From: Clostridiaceae bacterium
GTDB taxonomy: Bacteria > Bacillota > Clostridia > Tissierellales > Sporanaerobacteraceae
Length of the DNA: 64,000 nucleotides
Assembly: GCA_019391515.1 (NCBI GenBank)
Contig: JAHXQP010000024.1
Span: forward strand, 1 to 64,000
Reading direction: 5' to 3'
This document shows positions 44,012-52,583 of the stretch, in pieces. Every line of letters begins with the position of its first letter. Positions within the stretch are counted from its first letter, which is position 1. The notes below the pieces were generated by a model. The model worked only from the letters and a program-made list of their open reading frames with translations, was not told the DNA's origin and did no database searches. The position numbers and the translations under genes are program-made.

Positions 44012-45424
44012 TTATATGGCTACATTTATCTTTTCTTTATTATAATCTAGTAGTCCAATTATTTCTACATTGTTTTCCTTTAAAAAGTTTATATATTCGT
44101 ATATTTCTTCAGTAATTATTTCTCCTGGCACTACTATTGGTATTCCTGGTGGATAGGGAATGATAAAGCTGGTAGAGACTCTACCTATACTGTCCTTTAA
44201 TTTACAAGGCTGCTTTTTACTGAAAAATCCTGCCCTTATTGACCTAGATATAACTGGTTTAAACCCTTTAAAATTAAAATCTCTTTTTTCTTCATATGGT
44301 GCCCATTTAGATATGTCTTTTAAGGCAGATACGAGAGTATTTAAATCTTCTTCTGTATTCATAAGGGTCGTCAAAGCCAGTGCGTAATAATAATCTGACA
44401 TTTCCAATTGTATATTATATTTCTCTCTTAATATATTTTCTAGCACAGTCCCCCTTATTCCTTCTATATTTAAAAGCATTTTAGTTATATCAATATCTTT
44501 AATAGTAGGATCTTCTATATCGCCTGTAAATATAGATACTCTATCTATTTCTTCTATTTCAGATATACATTTCTTTACATTTCGTATATGTTTATTCAGT
44601 CTTTCCTTCCCTTCTTCAGCCATATAAGCTCTAGCTATATCTAATGAAGACATAAATATATAGGAAGGACTAGTAGTTTGATATAGATTATACATATCTT
44701 TCAATTTATCTATATCTACCCTATCAGACCCTACATGAAGCATAGAAGTCTGTGTAAAACTAGGTAATGTTTTGTGAGTACTTTGGACTACTATATCTGC
44801 TCCTACCTCTAATGAAGATTTCGGAAGAGTATTAGAAAATACTAAATGGCTACCATGGGCCTCATCTACTAAAAGTATTTTGTCATATTTATGGACTATA
44901 TCTACTATCTTTTCTATATAGCTACATATTCCATAATAATTAGGATAGGTAATAACAACTGCCTTTATGTCTGAATTTTCTTTTAAGCTATTCTCTATAT
45001 CTATTGGCTGGGTTCCTGTTATAATATTATGTTTTTCATTATAGTTTGGATAAATATATTTGGGAACAAGATTATTTAAAATAATTCCATTATAAACAGA
45101 TTTGTGACAATTTCTTTGAATAAGTACACTGTCTCCAGGATTTGTTATAGCAGACAATGCTATATATATCCCTCCTGTAGTTCCATTTACAGAATAGAAT
45201 GTTGCTTTTGATTTAAAAGTTTTAGCAGCTAAATTTTGACTTCTAAGTATTATCCCGCTAGGATCTTGTAAGTTGTCAAGACCTTCCACTTCTGTTAAGT
45301 CTATAGCTGGTATATATTTCTCCCAATTTATAGTAGTGTGCCTACCTTTATGACCTGGAGTATGAAAGGATATATTATCTTCTTTTATATATTGTTTAAG
45401 TCCTTCAAATATTGGAATTTGCAT
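44012..45424 (-). CDS. PLP-dependent Orn/Lys/Arg decarboxylase family protein (YaaO)
   Basis: This 470-residue protein is a fold-type I decarboxylase of the YaaO/SpeA group. It has the FHTPGHKG start, LLVDEAHGSHLVF and the PLP lysine in QSTHKTLPSFTQTS (Lys218). The substrate, arginine, lysine or ornithine, cannot be read from the sequence. In B. subtilis yaaO sits between csfB and tmk, as here. Confidence 0.92.
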   Translation of the reverse strand: MQIPIFEGLKQYIKEDNISFHTPGHKGRHTTINWEKYIPAIDLTEVEGLDNLQDPSGIILRSQNLAAKTFKSKATFYSVNGTTGGIYIALSAITNPGDSVLIQRNCHKSVYNGIILNNLVPKYIYPNYNEKHNIITGTQPIDIENSLKENSDIKAVVITYPNYYGICSYIEKIVDIVHKYDKILLVDEAHGSHLVFSNTLPKSSLEVGADIVVQSTHKTLPSFTQTSMLHVGSDRVDIDKLKDMYNLYQTTSPSYIFMSSLDIARAYMAEEGKERLNKHIRNVKKCISEIEEIDRVSIFTGDIEDPTIKDIDITKMLLNIEGIRGTVLENILREKYNIQLEMSDYYYALALTTLMNTEEDLNTLVSALKDISKWAPYEEKRDFNFKGFKPVISRSIRAGFFSKKQPCKLKDSIGRVSTSFIIPYPPGIPIVVPGEIITEEIYEYINFLKENNVEIIGLLDYNKEKINVAI

Positions 45425-45461
45425 TTTTTGCTCCTTTCAATTTATTATGTATATCTATTAT

Positions 45462-45502
45462 AACAAAAAAGAGTATCAGTTTAATAAACCTGACACTCTT
45501 TT
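45462..45502 (-). terminator. Terminator after csfB
   Basis: AAGAGTGTCAG pairs with CTGATACTCTT on the minus strand and is followed by TTTTTTG. The stem begins at the csfB stop. Confidence 0.7.
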
Positions 45503-45651
45503 AATATATCTTTAAAGATATCCATATATTTTTGATACTGTTCATCTTCAACCCTAGTCTTTGTAATATCATCTAAACATTCTTCACATAAATGGACCTC
45601 TAAAAATTTTATCCCTTCATCTTTATTTTGTTTACAAACTGCGCAGTACAA
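45481..45651 (-). CDS. csfB: Anti-sigma-G factor Gin (CsfB)
   Basis: This short gene encodes 56 residues with two zinc-binding CxxC pairs (CAVC and CEEC) followed by a helical tail (DEQYQKYMDIFKDIL). It aligns with B. subtilis CsfB, which holds sigma-G inactive and redirects sigma-K in sporulation, and lies in the same place upstream of yaaO. The start is a TTG at 45651, eight bases after AAGGAG. Confidence 0.87.
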   Translation of the reverse strand: MYCAVCKQNKDEGIKFLEVHLCEECLDDITKTRVEDEQYQKYMDIFKDILKECQVY

Positions 45652-45751
45652 ATAATCAACTCCTTAGCAAACTTTTATTATGATTATTGCCTATACATTA
45701 CATATTATTCCTATTCTAAAAAAATTGTGCCTGTTCTTGTTTACAAGGAGT

Positions 45752-46738
45752 TTAATATTCTAGTCTTATATTATATCCACAATTTGTACATTTGTTATCT
45801 TCAATACCTATGATCTCTATATTATAATTTCTTTCTACTAGTTTTATATTACATTCAGGGCAATAGGTATTAGCATCTGCTCCCCATACATTTCCTATAT
45901 AGACATAGTTCAAATATTTAATTGCTTCGTCTTTAGCATTCAAAAGAGAATCATAGCTAGTTGAAGGAGCATCCATTTTAAAAGCTGGATGATATCTAGT
46001 TAGATGAAGAGGAATATTTTTATCTATACTGGATAGCCATTTTGAAATTTCTCTAATCTTTTCTATGGAATCATTCTTGCCTTCTATAAGGAGGGTTGTC
46101 ACTTCAATTAAAGTTTTTTCTTCAGCCAATTTTATAGTTTCTAATACTGGTGATAGACTACCCTTACATAGTCCTTTGTAAAAATCATCATCTATAGATT
46201 TTAAATCTACATTCATAGCATCTATATAAGGTAGTAACCTCTTTAAAGGTTCTTTTTCTATATATCCATTAGTAATATAGACATTTTTAAGACCTTTACC
46301 TTTTACCTTTTTTGACATATTTAAAATATATTCATACCATATGGAAGGTTCATTATAGGTATAAGATACACCTATAGAAGAATTGGACTTTGCTAGTTTT
46401 AAAATATCTCCATCAGATATTTCTACTGTGACAGGATTAGAATGGGCAATTTCCCAGTTTTGACAAAACCCACATTCTAAATTACATCCAAAGGTTCCTA
46501 TGGAAAATATTTTGCTACCTGGATAAAAATGATATAGTGGTTTCTTCTCTATGGGATCGTAAGCATAGGAAGAAACTTTCCCATAGTTTAAAGTATATAG
46601 TATTCCGTTTTTATTCTGCCTTGCTTTACAAAATCCTAGATTTCCATCCTCTATAATACAGCCATGAGGACAGAGATAACATTTTACCTTTCTATCCCTA
46701 AGTTTTTCATAGTACAATGCTTCTTTAAGTTTTTCCAT
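45752..46738 (-). CDS. amrS: AmmeMemoRadiSam system radical SAM enzyme
   Basis: The 328-residue protein has the radical SAM cluster motif CNLECGFC (Cys85, 89, 92). Extra cysteines surround it: CYLCPHGC and FCKAR at the N-terminus and CPEC/CTNC pairs at the C-terminus, the latter probably binding zinc or another cluster. This is the AmrS type that occurs with MEMO1 and AMMECR1 proteins. Its substrate is unknown. It lies 15 bp after the fused partner gene, so both are probably one operon. Confidence 0.9.
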   Translation of the reverse strand: MEKLKEALYYEKLRDRKVKCYLCPHGCIIEDGNLGFCKARQNKNGILYTLNYGKVSSYAYDPIEKKPLYHFYPGSKIFSIGTFGCNLECGFCQNWEIAHSNPVTVEISDGDILKLAKSNSSIGVSYTYNEPSIWYEYILNMSKKVKGKGLKNVYITNGYIEKEPLKRLLPYIDAMNVDLKSIDDDFYKGLCKGSLSPVLETIKLAEEKTLIEVTTLLIEGKNDSIEKIREISKWLSSIDKNIPLHLTRYHPAFKMDAPSTSYDSLLNAKDEAIKYLNYVYIGNVWGADANTYCPECNIKLVERNYNIEIIGIEDNKCTNCGYNIRLEY

Positions 46739-46753
46739 GGAAAACTCCTCCTA

Positions 46754-48163
46754 TTATGAATGTCTTTCCACTTCAAATCTTTCTATAGTATAATCTTCCT
46801 TTTCATTTATACCTGCTTTTTGAAGAGCTATTTTAATCTGTTCTTCAGGACTAGTTATGCCTTCTAAATTAGGTAAAAGTAATCCCTTTCTAAAGCCCTT
46901 TGAAACTATAACACCATACTTTTCTACATCCAATTTATCTATAGAATCTACTTCTTCTGCTTCTTTTAATATATCTACAGAATATACTAAATCCTTTAAT
47001 TCTTCTTCATATACAACTGGGAATCTAGGATCCCTTGTACCTGCATTTATAGCATTTTCTACTATTTCTTCTGCTATAGAAGATTGAACAGGCTCTATTG
47101 TACCTATACATCCTCTTAGCTTTCCATCTTTTTTGATGGAAACAAATACACCTACTCTTTTGCCTGTTAAATCCTTGCTAAGATTATTAGGAATTTTCAT
47201 CTGTTTTCTGTTTTTTATATAGTATTCTAAACTTTTTCTAGCAAGGGATACATACTCGTCTTCATTTTCTCTTATAATTTTCAGTCTGTTTCTTTCCTTT
47301 TCTTCTAATTTATTATATAATTTTTTATTGTCATCTCTTCCCTTTATATCGACTTTCGCTGTACAATATCCAACTCCAAAAGGTCCTTCATAGGAGTAAA
47401 CTTCAGTTTTTACATCAAATCCATCTAGAAACCCTGACATAATCATTAAAGATCTTAATCCACATTCTCCTGCACTTTCTCCTAAGTTAATATCAAAGGA
47501 AGCTATCGATTCAAAATCATTGTTTCTCAAATATTCAACTATTTTCTTATCAAATACTTTTCCGTCTGATGAATAACTATAAGGTCCTTCATTAGAAAGT
47601 CTATGAGATAAATCTCCACTTGCAATAAATACTACTTCTTCTTTTGAATCCAAAACAATTTGTTGTAAGATGGTTCCAAATCTATACAGTTCTAAAGGTG
47701 ATATAAGTCCATAAGTAATATGAATTAATTCATAGTCTTCATATTCCTTATTTACAAAATATAGAGGAACCAATGTACCATGGTCTATTTCTGTTTCTAT
47801 ACTATAATCTAAAGCAAATTCCTTGTCTATAGGTGCAATGGCTATTCCTTCTTTTCCAGAATTTCTAACAATCTTATTTACTAGAGCTTTATTATTTCTA
47901 AACCTAAATTTTAGATCTTTCCTTCCAAATTTCTTAAAGCTTCCTTGAAGTCTTTCTTCACAAGATATAGCTAAAGCATCGTTAAAAACTGGACCATGAG
48001 GAGTGATTATAATTATAGTCGTTGGTTTCTTTGATTTTATATCTTTTGCTAACTTTTTTACTCCTACAATAGTATTTTTTGCTCCTTTTTCTTCACCTCT
48101 TCCTATTTCTTCAACTATTATTGGTGGATGAGGAAATAGATAGCCCCCTAATAATTTTCCCAT
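46754..48163 (-). CDS. Fused MEMO1-AMMECR1 protein (AmmeMemoRadiSam proteins B and A)
   Basis: The 469-residue protein joins two families. Residues 1-275 are MEMO1-like (class III extradiol dioxygenase fold), with putative metal His residues in FPHP (12), TPHGP (56), IDHGT (128) and GDLSHR (187), and a conserved GECGL (Cys234). Residues about 300-469 are AMMECR1 with the RGCIGTIEP motif (350-358). Human MEMO1 binds iron or copper; AMMECR1 biochemistry is unknown. With the adjacent radical SAM enzyme all three parts of the system are present in two genes. It has no export signal. Confidence 0.92.
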   Translation of the reverse strand: MGKLLGGYLFPHPPIIVEEIGRGEEKGAKNTIVGVKKLAKDIKSKKPTTIIIITPHGPVFNDALAISCEERLQGSFKKFGRKDLKFRFRNNKALVNKIVRNSGKEGIAIAPIDKEFALDYSIETEIDHGTLVPLYFVNKEYEDYELIHITYGLISPLELYRFGTILQQIVLDSKEEVVFIASGDLSHRLSNEGPYSYSSDGKVFDKKIVEYLRNNDFESIASFDINLGESAGECGLRSLMIMSGFLDGFDVKTEVYSYEGPFGVGYCTAKVDIKGRDDNKKLYNKLEEKERNRLKIIRENEDEYVSLARKSLEYYIKNRKQMKIPNNLSKDLTGKRVGVFVSIKKDGKLRGCIGTIEPVQSSIAEEIVENAINAGTRDPRFPVVYEEELKDLVYSVDILKEAEEVDSIDKLDVEKYGVIVSKGFRKGLLLPNLEGITSPEEQIKIALQKAGINEKEDYTIERFEVERHS

Positions 48164-48297
48164 TTTTTCACCTCCAATTATTTTAACATTGCTTAACTAG
48201 GATCAAAAATTAGGGAATAACGTTTTCCCCTTTTATCTTCTATTGTAAGCAAATAATGAAGAAATATCAAACAAGTTTAATAAACTTTACTAAAAAC

Positions 48298-48352
48298 AAA
48301 AGAGGCTGTCCCATGATTTCTCTTAAAACCATTTGAGGACAGTCTCTTTTGA
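48298..48352. terminator. Terminator after the small membrane protein gene
   Basis: AAAAGAGGCTGTCC pairs with GGACAGTCTCTTTT with a long loop, just after the 48.36 kb gene on the minus strand. Confidence 0.7.
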
Positions 48353-48354
48353 TA

Positions 48355-48528
48355 TCATTTCGTTTTGTAATGGCTGGGACTTGCTTGAAACTTTGAAGAA
48401 TTGATAGAAGATACTTTGCCTTTCTTCTTACTTCTTGAAAGTTTATAATCCTTTTCTAAATCTCTAAATGCATAGGTTAAGAAAATAAATATGCATATTA
48501 GAATAAGAATAGAAATAATGTATTTCAT
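48355..48528 (-). CDS. Small single-helix membrane protein, unknown
   Basis: The 57-residue product has one membrane helix (about residues 3-20) and a basic, Ser/Lys-rich tail. I recognise no family. The ATG at 48528 follows GGTGGTGAACTATCAT and a terminator follows the gene, which support a real gene. It is the only gene between the MEMO operon and rplY. Confidence 0.5.
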   Translation of the reverse strand: MKYIISILILICIFIFLTYAFRDLEKDYKLSRSKKKGKVSSINSSKFQASPSHYKTK

Positions 48529-48604
48529 ATGATAGTTCACCACCAGTGCAACACATTATTTCTATACATTATATCAAAAACTAATATCTATTACTATAAA
48601 TTAT

Positions 48605-49246
48605 TTATTCTTCATCAGTATTTTCTTCAGACTCTTCACCGATTACTTCTACTTCTGGCATTTCTTCATCTAAATCTTCTTCCACTTCTTCAGCTACTTC
48701 AGTCAATACAGCTATTGGATCTTTCACATCATCCAATATAGTTATATTTTTATCTTTAGCTATATCTAAGTTTTCAATAAGTAAAGGGGTGTTTAAATCA
48801 ATGTTAGAAACATCTGCCTCTACTAATTGAGGTATATTTGCTGGTAAACACTCAATATTAACTTCATCAATTTGCTGAACCAGTATAATTTGTCCTTTTT
48901 CAACATTTTCTCTTCCTACTATAGTTATAGGTACAGTAAGTTTAACTGTTTCATCCATGCGAAGTTTTTGAAAATCAACATGAAGATATTGATTTTTAAT
49001 TGGATGTTCTTGTATTTCTTTTATTATTACTGGAATCACCTTATCATTTAATTTTAAGTCCATTAGTGATGAGGAGCCATGTTCTCTCAACACTTTTCTA
49101 AATTCTGATTCATCTACTTTTACAGGTTGTGTTTCCATTCCTTTTCCATATAAAATACCTGGAATATAACCATTATTTCTTAATTGCTTAGATCTGTTTT
49201 TCCCCATCTCATTTCTTAATTCTGCAGCCATTTTAACTTCTGCCAT
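48605..49246 (-). CDS. rplY: 50S ribosomal protein L25/general stress protein Ctc
   Basis: The 213-residue protein has the L25 5S-rRNA-binding domain (about 1-92) and a TL5/Ctc-type C-terminal domain, ending in an acidic Glu-rich tail. In B. subtilis Ctc is a sigma-B-controlled stress protein. A 9-4-9 palindrome stands in the leader about 30 bp upstream of the start. Confidence 0.93.
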   Translation of the reverse strand: MAEVKMAAELRNEMGKNRSKQLRNNGYIPGILYGKGMETQPVKVDESEFRKVLREHGSSSLMDLKLNDKVIPVIIKEIQEHPIKNQYLHVDFQKLRMDETVKLTVPITIVGRENVEKGQIILVQQIDEVNIECLPANIPQLVEADVSNIDLNTPLLIENLDIAKDKNITILDDVKDPIAVLTEVAEEVEEDLDEEMPEVEVIGEESEENTDEE

Positions 49247-49277
49247 TTTTATAGCCCCCTTCGTGTGTTTTTTAGCT

Positions 49278-49299
49278 ATATCGTTTAGTAAAACGATAT
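49278..49299. promoter_or_regulatory. Palindrome ATATCGTTT-AGTA-AAACGATAT upstream of rplY
   Basis: A perfect 9-4-9 inverted repeat lies about 30-55 bp before the rplY start. It has no T-run on either side, so it is an operator or a leader hairpin rather than a terminator. Confidence 0.45.
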
Positions 49300-49349
49300 T
49301 ACATTAGTTATATCAGAAAAATTGAATATTTGCAAATTTCCAGTCAATT

Positions 49350-49610
49350 TTACAATATTATTTGAAGTATAAATAAGAGAATTACTCCTGGAATCCCCAG
49401 AAACCCTGCAACTAAAGCATTTAAAGGATTTATCACTATAGATAGTCCAAAAAGTCCTCCAACAAGGTTTACTAAGAAGAGTATCACTCCCCCTAATATA
49501 CCATTTATTATTAGCTTAATTATTATCTTAATAGGAATCACCAATAGCATCCCAATTAAATATAGAAGCATTAACCCAAAAGCATAAGCAAGTACTATAC
49601 TGAAATTCAT
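49350..49610 (-). CDS. bofA: Pro-sigma-K processing inhibitor BofA family protein
   Basis: The 86-residue hydrophobic protein has about three membrane helices and matches BofA (NGILGGVILFLVNLVGG, INPLNALVAGFLGIPGVILLF). BofA inhibits the protease SpoIVFB until engulfment is checked. In B. subtilis bofA follows yaaL and recR; here it follows yaaL. Its GGGGG ribosome site lies in a hairpin. Confidence 0.9.
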   Translation of the reverse strand: MNFSIVLAYAFGLMLLYLIGMLLVIPIKIIIKLIINGILGGVILFLVNLVGGLFGLSIVINPLNALVAGFLGIPGVILLFILQIIL

Positions 49611-49614
49611 GCTA

Positions 49615-49655
49615 TTCCCCCTTATTATATGTTTACACTATTATATAATAGGGAA
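49615..49655 (-). promoter_or_regulatory. Hairpin over the bofA ribosome site
   Basis: TTCCC-TATTATAT (minus strand 5' arm, 49655 to 49643) pairs with ATATAATA-AG-GGGGAA (49630 to 49615), leaving a small bulge. The 3' arm is the bofA Shine-Dalgarno sequence. Confidence 0.45.
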
Positions 49656-49661
49656 GTCTTT

Positions 49662-49964
49662 TTACAAGTATGATTTTGCTTTTATATCCTTTTTCTTAGC
49701 CTTTTTTAGAAAATAAATATATTTTGTTTTAGATGCTTCTATTTCATATATAGCATGATCTATTAAATCTGGTTCTGTAACAGATTCAAAGTAAATTTCT
49801 TTTTTTTTCCATTCTTCAAAAGCTTCCCTCAATTTGTTAGTTATCTCTTCTTCCTCCGTCAATCCCCTATTTCCACTTAACTCTTTAAACTTTTCTGAAA
49901 TAAGTTTTACTGTATCCATTATCCTTTCTGATCTTTTCTTATAACCTTCTTTTATATCAGCCAT
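49662..49964 (-). CDS. DUF2508 family protein (YaaL)
   Basis: This 100-residue soluble helical protein, rich in Glu and Lys, belongs to the YaaL family. It has the usual FEEWKKKEIYFESVTEPDLID and IYEIEASKTKYIYFLKKA segments. I chose the ATG at 49964 after GGGGGGATCATT. It lies directly upstream of bofA, as in B. subtilis. The function is unknown. Confidence 0.85.
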   Translation of the reverse strand: MADIKEGYKKRSERIMDTVKLISEKFKELSGNRGLTEEEEITNKLREAFEEWKKKEIYFESVTEPDLIDHAIYEIEASKTKYIYFLKKAKKKDIKAKSYL

Positions 49965-50032
49965 AATGATCCCCCCGATTTTTATATTAATATATATCTT
50001 TAACAAAAAAGGGGAATATTATACTTATTAAA

Positions 50033-50764
50033 CTATTCTAACCATTTACCTACCCCTTTTCTTATAGAATATGCAACTTTTTCCTTATATTTATCATTTT
50101 TTAATAAAGCTTTATCCTCTAGATTAGTTATAAAGCCAATTTCAACTAATACCCCTACACATTCCGTTTCTCTCAATATAAAATAATCATAGGGAAGATA
50201 TGTAGATTTCAAATCTTCTTTTAAGAAATTCTTATAAACATTTACATCTATTGAGTCACAGATACTTTTAGCTAATTTTTCGCTTTCAGATGAATTTGGA
50301 TGATAATATACTTGAATGCCTCTAGCTGAAGGATTTTTACTTGAATTAACATGAATACTTATAAAGGCAACTGGCTTATTTTTGTTTATAATAGTCTTTC
50401 TTGCATTTAAATCTCTTCTATATCTAGAAGCATTGATACTACTAAAATCTTCTAAAGATTCATCTGCTTCCCTTGTCATAACTATATTAAATCCTTCTTT
50501 TATTAACTCTTGCTTTAAGTATAGGCTTGTGTCTAAGTTTATGTCTTTCTCAAGTAATCCATCTTTATCACTTGTCCCTCCATCAATTCCCCCATGGCCT
50601 GGGTCTACTACAATTACTCCATTGCTGTTATATTTAAATATACTACGTGACTTTGAGTTACTAAAAAAAGAAATTATTATAACTAAAAATATTATTGAAC
50701 CCAATAGAGCCAATATTAACTTTCTATTTAACTTGATTACATAAATTCTTGGTTTTCTCTTCAT
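50033..50764 (-). CDS. N-acetylmuramoyl-L-alanine amidase, CwlD-like
   Basis: The 243-residue protein has an N-terminal membrane helix (about 14-30) and an Amidase_3 domain with all catalytic and zinc residues: DPGHGGIDGG, LLEKDINL, FISIHVNSS and VEIGFITN. Length and layout are those of CwlD, which makes muramic-delta-lactam in the spore cortex. Vegetative amidases can look similar, so the spore role is an inference. Confidence 0.85.
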   Translation of the reverse strand: MKRKPRIYVIKLNRKLILALLGSIIFLVIIISFFSNSKSRSIFKYNSNGVIVVDPGHGGIDGGTSDKDGLLEKDINLDTSLYLKQELIKEGFNIVMTREADESLEDFSSINASRYRRDLNARKTIINKNKPVAFISIHVNSSKNPSARGIQVYYHPNSSESEKLAKSICDSIDVNVYKNFLKEDLKSTYLPYDYFILRETECVGVLVEIGFITNLEDKALLKNDKYKEKVAYSIRKGVGKWLE

Positions 50765-50884
50765 TTTATTACCTACATCCTTAAAATAATATAGTTCTCT
50801 ATTATATCTATTTAATATTCTAAATATATAGACCTAAAAATATTAAATAGATATAATAAAAAAACTAGACTATAAATATAAAAA

Positions 50885-50937
50885 AGATCCTATGGAGTAG
50901 ACAATGAAAAAAAGTCTACTTCTACAGGATCTTTTTT
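50885..50937. terminator. Bidirectional terminator, left edge of the accessory zone
   Basis: GATCCTATGGAGTAGAC pairs with GTCTACTTCTACAGGATC, with T-runs on both strands. Confidence 0.75.
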
Positions 50938-50967
50938 GTACAATGTAATAGAAAGGTTGTGAATATA

Positions 50968-51189
50968 ATGAGCAAGAAACTATTTTCTGTTGAAGAGATT
51001 GATGTCTTATCAAAAAATAAATATGTAAAATCTGTAAGTAAACGTGGAATTACTTATACAGATGAATTTAAATCATTGTTTATTGCTGAATATAACAAGG
51101 GATATTTGCCAATTCAAATTTTTATTGATGCAGGCTTTGATATAGATATATTAGGTAATGATAGAATTTGGAGTGCTAGCAAAAGATAG
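50968..51189 (+). pseudogene. Truncated IS3-type transposase OrfA
   Basis: The 73-residue frame (MSKKLFSVEEIDVLSKNKYV..) matches the first part of the helix-turn-helix protein that precedes IS3-family transposases in clostridia (GITYTDEFKSLFIAEYNKG, IFIDAGFDIDILG). It stops right after that part, where the intact protein continues, and no OrfB follows. It is a remnant. The ATG at 50968 follows a weak GAAAGGTTGTG site. Confidence 0.7.
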
Positions 51190-51373
51190 CGTAAATCATA
51201 CAGAACCTTACAGAAATTAGCACGATTTAACTTCTTTTCTCCTGTTTTTGTTAAGTCTTTTAGTACTCCACATTTTTCTAATTCTATGTTATTATATTTA
51301 TACAAGTGAATCAGTCCTTTCTGTGAAACCAGAGTTGGTATTGCAAAATAAAATCTTATTAAAGGAGAATATT

Positions 51374-51547
51374 ATGGATATTATAAAAAAATTTGTTATT
51401 AGATATGTAGAATATTTTATTATATTTTTCCTTGCTGATTTATTAATTGATCGTACATTTAACATTGTAGGAAATTTAAAAATTTCATTTGTTATAACAG
51501 TCATAATAACATTATTTGTATATGTATCAAAAAAATTACCATCTTAA
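51374..51547 (+). CDS. Small membrane protein, unknown
   Basis: The 57-residue product has two hydrophobic helices and a basic N-terminus (MDIIKKFVIRYVEYF). The ATG follows AAAGGAGAATATT, a good ribosome site, which is the main support. No family is recognised. It lies between the IS remnant and wrbA. Confidence 0.45.
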   Translation: MDIIKKFVIRYVEYFIIFFLADLLIDRTFNIVGNLKISFVITVIITLFVYVSKKLPS

Positions 51548-51748
51548 TAAAATCTAAAAAAATGAGTAAAAAAAAGATTTAGTTTTATATAAAATAGCTC
51601 AGTTTTAATATTATAAATTTTTCCTCCTAGCAAAATCTACAAATCTAAACTTAGACATACTTTCACCCCTTAATTTAATTCTTTATGAAAATTCTTTTCA
51701 ATTTTACAAACCTATACCTATAAGTTTATCAAGTAAAAGATTAAAAGA

Positions 51749-51783
51749 GGTGAGTAAAGGCAAAGCCTTTACTCACCTCTTTG
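51749..51783. terminator. Terminator after wrbA
   Basis: AGAGGTGAGTAAAGGC pairs with GCCTTTACTCACCTCT around a 3-base loop, just downstream of the wrbA stop, with T-tracts on both strands. Confidence 0.8.
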
Positions 51784-51795
51784 TTTCTAAACTAT

Positions 51796-52407
51796 TTAAT
51801 TTTTCCCGTTTTTAAGCCATCCTGCTACCATAGCTGTTCGTTTACCTTGATGTTTTGCTGCTTCCTCTACATCTTCAACCATTTTTCCATCTTGATCTAT
51901 TGTTACGCTAGTTCCATATGGATTTCCTCCAGCCTTAAAAATAGATTTATCTGTATATCCAGGAGGTACAATTATTGCTCCCCAGTGCATTGCTGATGTA
52001 TATAATGCTTGAACAGTGGCTTCTTGCCCACCATGAGCATTTCCTGCACTAGACATAGCACTTACTACTTTGTCATTTAGTTTTCCTGCTGCCCACATTC
52101 CTCCCATTGTGTCTAAAAATTGCTTCATTTGAGAAGCTACATTTCCAAAACGAGCTGGTGAACTAAGTATAAATGCATCAGCCCATTCTATATCGGCTTC
52201 AGAAACAACAGCTACGTCTTTAGTCGCCTCTACATGAGCCTTCCATTCTGGTTTTGAATTAATTGCTTCTTCAGGTGCCAATTCCGGAACCTTTAACACC
52301 CTTACTTCTGCCCCCGCTTCTTTCGCTCCTTCTTCAGCCCATTTGACCAGCTGATAATTAGTCCCTGTGGAACTATAATATATAATCGCTAATTTAACTT
52401 TTTCCAT
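51796..52407 (-). CDS. wrbA: WrbA-type NAD(P)H:quinone oxidoreductase
   Basis: The 203-residue flavodoxin-fold protein has the FMN phosphate loop YYSSTGTNYQLVKWAEEGA, FILSSPARFGNVASQMKQFLD and HGGQEATVQALYTSAMHWGAI, typical of WrbA. WrbA reduces quinones by two electrons and limits radical formation. It stands alone with its own terminator in a zone of redox and stress genes. Confidence 0.93.
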   Translation of the reverse strand: MEKVKLAIIYYSSTGTNYQLVKWAEEGAKEAGAEVRVLKVPELAPEEAINSKPEWKAHVEATKDVAVVSEADIEWADAFILSSPARFGNVASQMKQFLDTMGGMWAAGKLNDKVVSAMSSAGNAHGGQEATVQALYTSAMHWGAIIVPPGYTDKSIFKAGGNPYGTSVTIDQDGKMVEDVEEAAKHQGKRTAMVAGWLKNGKN

Positions 52408-52583
52408 ATCTAAATTCCCCTTCCCAAAATAACTTTATTTCCACCTTATATAAAGGTTACCCTAAATAGTAGAATATAAACTTTATACATTAGAAACAAT
52501 TATTTCTATTCCATTAGAAAATATATTCTTATAAAAAGTAAATACTAACATTAAGCTTTAAATATAAAGTTGGAGGGATATTC

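Noticed and set aside
51114-51305. Open frame of 63 codons on the minus strand overlapping the IS remnant
   Set aside because: No ribosome site and no recognisable similarity; it overlaps the better supported OrfA remnant.
51616-51665. Minus-strand frame MSKFRFVDFARRKNL after AAGGGGTGAAAGT
   Set aside because: Only 15 codons. The ribosome site is good, but nothing else supports a gene; it may be a leftover start of a deleted gene.
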